From: Haplosporangium gracile
Taxonomy: Eukaryota > Mortierellomycota > Mortierellomycetes > Mortierellales > Mortierellaceae
DNA: 11,119 bases
Reading direction: 5' to 3'
NCBI GenBank assembly: GCA_015499985.1
Contig: JAAAUF010000867.1
Location: 6,502-17,620, forward strand
The notes under the pieces were generated by a model. The model was not told the DNA's origin and made no database searches. It saw only the letters and a program-made list of their open reading frames with translations. The first letter of the stretch is position 1, and every line of letters begins with the position of its first letter. Shown piece by piece: positions 8,703-11,119 of the stretch. Made by a program: the position numbers and the translations under genes.

Positions 8703-9420
8703 ATGTCCGATCCGTCGCTCCAAGACCAAGAATCTGGCGCGCCTCCGGCCAAAAAAAAAACCTCGATCAAAGAGAGCTAAAAAAAAAAAATGACCTGGAC
8801 CACCAGTGCGTCTTCCAAGACAGTAGAGGAATCTCGCAAATGCAATTCCCAAATCCAAATCAAAGAAGAACACATCCCAGAGCTCAAGGTCGACAGCGCC
8901 AACCCCTCCGTCTACGCCCTGGCGGAACCACTATTGATATATCTGGTCTTGGCTCGTGTCCTACCTTGCATTCGCTAACGCCTCAAACTATGCCTCAAGG
9001 TCGAAATCGCGAATCGCTGCCCCAGGTTCAAGCTGGACCGGTCTGTGGTTTTGACGGCATCACCGACGGGCACTCTCAAGTTCAAAGCCATGGCCCGCAA
9101 CTCGAAATTCACGGTGAACCTGCCCATGACGGGCTTGCTCCCGATGGTTTTGCTCAGGATGAACCTACCCAAGTTAGACCTGACCAGGATGGACCGCCCT
9201 TGGAAGCATCGCTCCCATCTTTTGAGGACGCGACCCGTGACTTTGACGACAGTTTGGTCCTCATCTTTGTTGTCTTCAAGTCAGTGCAAGCGATGAAGAA
9301 GCCATAGAAGGAATTCTTGGGCAAGCAACCAGAGACTACATTGCTGAGGTCGACAAAGACGAGGACGACGATGGAACTATGTGGTGCAAATTTGCTCGTC
9401 TAATGTTCCAAGGGATATAG
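8703..9420 (+). pseudogene. Broken or poorly modelled ORF for a disordered acidic protein, function unknown
   Basis: I do not recognise this product. At ATG 8703 a plausible start reads MSDPSLQDQESGAPPAKKK, then the frame is lost at a run of ten A (8751-8760). One base fewer there would continue into a basic, nuclear-signal-like PRSKRAKKKK, which meets a second run of twelve A (8779-8790). Another frame is open from 8474 to 9307, and its later part is rich in Asp, Pro, Gln and Gly (for example DGLAPDGFAQDEPTQVRPDQ). A possible 44-base intron (GTGACT at 9237 to TTCAAG at 9280) would join it in frame to a terminal acidic segment, SASDEEAIEGILGQATRDYI through DKDEDDDG to LMFQGI and TAG at 9418-9420. 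Frame changes at homopolymers could be decay or assembly errors. Coding status is uncertain. Confidence 0.3.
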
Positions 9421-9613
9421 AAGTAATATACAAGTAGGAAGGGTCAGATGGTGAATTTGTGAAATGGTAGCCAGGCACGCGAGGGCGTATAATAATAAAA
9501 CATTGTCCTCGCTCTCCCTCGCAGAATAATAAAGAAGAGGAATCCCAAATCAACAAAAAAAAAAATTCTCTGCGTGAAAAAGACGCTCGTGGCATTATAG
9601 CAGTAATACTTAC

Positions 9614-9897
9614 AAGGACTTGAAACGACGGCGGCAAAGGCAGCAGATAGAATGAAAGCAACGGCCAGGTCAAAGGCATTTGCCCTTTGGTTAATAAAGT
9701 CCTTAAAGTCTTGGCGGAGGTCTCTACTCCTCTTGTACACCCCATAACCGAGATGTGCAGCATCTATTTCGTTTGTTGCTACACTTTCGAATTTAGTACT
9801 TGCCTAGTAAGCGCTATGACAAAAGAAGAATTGAACTGAAGGAGAGGCATTGGTCTTACTATGCGTGTCGTTTGTTCATAGTCTGTTGAACTGGCAT
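9614..9897 (-). CDS. mscL: 5' part of an MscL-like mechanosensitive channel gene (two exons; 3' part not found)
   Basis: MscL is a small pore-forming membrane channel that opens under membrane tension; homologues exist in fungi. My model is exon 9897-9860 (ATG CCA GTT...) joined to exon 9798-9614 over a 61-base GTAAGA...GCAAG intron, giving 74 codons plus one base. Residues 41-73 read RQDFKDFINQR-ANAFDLAVAFILSAAFAAVVSS, closely following the MscL N-terminal helix and first membrane segment (the family pattern is F-x-x-F, R-G-N, V-x-D-L-A-V, G-A-A-F, I-V-x-S). The exon stops at a perfect donor GTAAGT (9613-9608), just where the family continues with a D-D-I-x-x-P motif. I find no convincing second membrane segment downstream. 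If the donor is ignored, the frame runs on to a TGA at 9446-9444, for about 130 residues with a second hydrophobic stretch (RIFFFVDLGFLFFIILRG). It could be a truncated copy, or a gene whose later exons I cannot detect. Confidence 0.5.
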
Positions 9898-10130
9898 TGT
9901 AAATTGAGTTGTATTTTATGATCAATTGGGGCTAAGTGTTGGTCGTAGAGGACGTTTGCTTGGTGCGATAGTAGCGATAGCTAAATAGGAAAGTTTGAGT
10001 AGGCGAAGGAAGGCAGGAAGTGAAGGGAAACAGATAAGGTGAAAAGAACGAGAGAAATGAAGATCAAGGGAAGCGAAGGAGTGAGATTTGGGGCGATCAG
10101 AAAAAAAAAAAAAAAAAATGACGAAGCGCG
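9898..10130 (-). promoter_or_regulatory. Probable promoter/leader of the MscL-like gene, including an A18 tract
   Basis: On the + strand 9990-10090 is purine-rich (AGGAAGGCAGGAAGTGAAGG and similar). On the minus strand this is a pyrimidine-rich leader like those before the other genes in this window, and it lies about 100-190 bases upstream of the ATG at 9897. A run of 18 A (10101-10118; T18 on the gene strand) sits just beyond. Poly(dA:dT) tracts commonly keep fungal promoters nucleosome-poor. This supports transcription leftward from here. Confidence 0.4.
10101..10118 (+). repeat. A18 homopolymer
   Basis: Eighteen consecutive A residues between GATCAG and TGACG, the longest homopolymer in the window. 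No target-site duplication or retro-copied gene is visible next to it, so a poly(dA:dT) promoter tract is more likely than a retroposon tail. Confidence 0.85.
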
Positions 10131-11119
10131 GTCTTACGTTTTAGGTTTTGATGGACGAACGCGTCGAGAACGATCGGTGTTGTCCTCCTAGAATGCACGT
10201 CACTCGAGAAAAAAACGACAGAGAGAGAGAGGGGGACCCTTGCGAAACAAAAAGTGCAACACAGGGGGTGAAGAGAAGAGGTAGAGAGTTTTTCCAGTGC
10301 TCCACTGACACTTTTTGTTGTTGTTCTTATGGTTATTAGTGTTGTATGTTGTTGCATGTCGCAGAGGTCCAAACAAATAGCACGAAATAGAAGGTATGGA
10401 TCAAATAGGATGGATTCTAGAAAGTCTTGACTGACTACGACAGGACGACAAGGCCGAGGTCTGAAGACCTAAATCGAGGTGAAACTAGACGGAGGGGATA
10501 CTCGCCCACGCGTACATTATGCACAGACCGGGAACAAAAAAGGAAAGTAGCACTCAAAGTATGTTAGAGGAGGGCACAGGGATGGAAATGAAGGGAGTGG
10601 TTGACGGAGAAAAAGGGCTAGGTCCATTTCATGACCATGTTTTGCAGCGAAGTCAGTTACCAGTCTATAGACCATTGGGTCTGTCATAGGTCAAGTTGTA
10701 TCAGTGTTCAGGAGGACAGAGAGAGAGGGGGATGTAAGGAGAGAAGGAGGGAGGAAGGATATGTTTTTTATTGGAGATGGATAGAAGTATTCAAAAAAAA
10801 AAAAATGATTCAGATCCATGAAACCCAAGAAATCGGAGACATAGCTAGCACCAATGGAGAAAAAAGAATAAGAAGTGCCTGGGCGAAGAGGGGAGCAGCA
10901 AGACGAGTTGTCGTTTTCCGCGGAGAGTGATAGAAGCGCTCTTTGTCTCCATTGGATGAGTCTTCTTTTTTTGTGCTCCTTTTGTTGGTCTGTTTAGTCT
11001 ACGAAGGTTCCCAGCAAGACGGCAACCGCATAGAACATGCAACACTACTCCCCGCGGCCGAATTGAAAAAAAGGGTTCCTTTCTTTATTTTGTCCTTGTA
11101 CCAAAGCATCATGTTTTTT
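10131..11119. other. Gene-poor right end, purine-rich on +
   Basis: No frame here shows a recognisable domain. Purine-rich stretches occur at about 10208-10232 (GACAGAGAGAGAGAGGGGGA) and 10710-10760, with a 12-A run near 10794-10805. They look like leaders or promoters of minus-strand transcription, but no coding exon follows that I can identify. The frames at 10631-10930 (+) and 10372-10097 (-) are low-complexity and are not called. Confidence 0.4.

Noticed and set aside
8975..9172. Minus-strand 65-codon frame and a second + frame (9045-9296) in the acidic ORF region
   Set aside because: They are mirror or shifted readings of the same biased-composition DNA, with no family motif. The acidic frame is favoured because it can splice to a clean acidic C-terminus.
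10101..10118. A18 run as a retroposon poly(A) tail
   Set aside because: No flanking target-site duplication and no retro-copied coding sequence were visible upstream.
10631..10930. A 99-codon + frame with Arg/Glu-rich sequence
   Set aside because: It consists of purine-rich low-complexity DNA (GAGAGAGG, A12), with no domain or leader context, so chance is the better explanation.

Overview
The window looks like nuclear DNA of a filamentous, early-diverging fungus. A Mortierella-like Mucoromycota member is my best guess, but this is inferred from gene content and style, not proven. The evidence is protein-coding exons split by short GT-AG introns (mostly 60-130 bases) with CTAAC/CTAAT-like branch sites, pyrimidine-rich leaders in front of genes, AT-rich gene ends and many A or T homopolymers. 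There are no bacterial operons, tRNAs, rRNAs, CRISPR arrays or recognisable transposons.

Left part (1-3225, + strand): a seven-exon gene for an 809-residue cPLA2/lysophospholipase-type phospholipase with a complete catalytic set. Splicing its first intron adds an Arg-rich presequence-like N-terminus followed by a single membrane segment, which suggests a mitochondrial membrane-anchored enzyme. It is convergent with the next gene.

Middle (3636-6768): a single-exon minus-strand gene for mitochondrial ribosomal protein mL40, and a divergent six-exon plus-strand gene for a Tra2-type SR splicing factor (257 residues). They share a 332-base intergenic promoter that carries a TCACGTGA palindrome. 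The Tra2-like gene has unusually long introns around its RRM, an internal acceptor leading straight to a stop, and paired in-frame donors. These fit a gene whose own splicing is regulated.

Right part (6769-11119): mostly without clear genes. It holds a low-confidence broken or poorly modelled acidic ORF on + (about 8703-9420), and on - (9897-9614) the 5' two exons of what looks like an MscL mechanosensitive channel, ending at a perfect GTAAGT donor with no convincing downstream exon in the window. A fresh 20-base tandem duplication (7985-8024), an 18-A tract (10101-10118) and purine-rich stretches fill the rest.

Two of the three confident genes (mL40, the phospholipase) point to mitochondria. 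There is no sign that the neighbours form a functional cluster, and I see no previously undescribed defence or mobile system. The most useful leads are the splicing architecture of the Tra2-like gene, the mitochondrial topology of the phospholipase and the truncated MscL-like gene.
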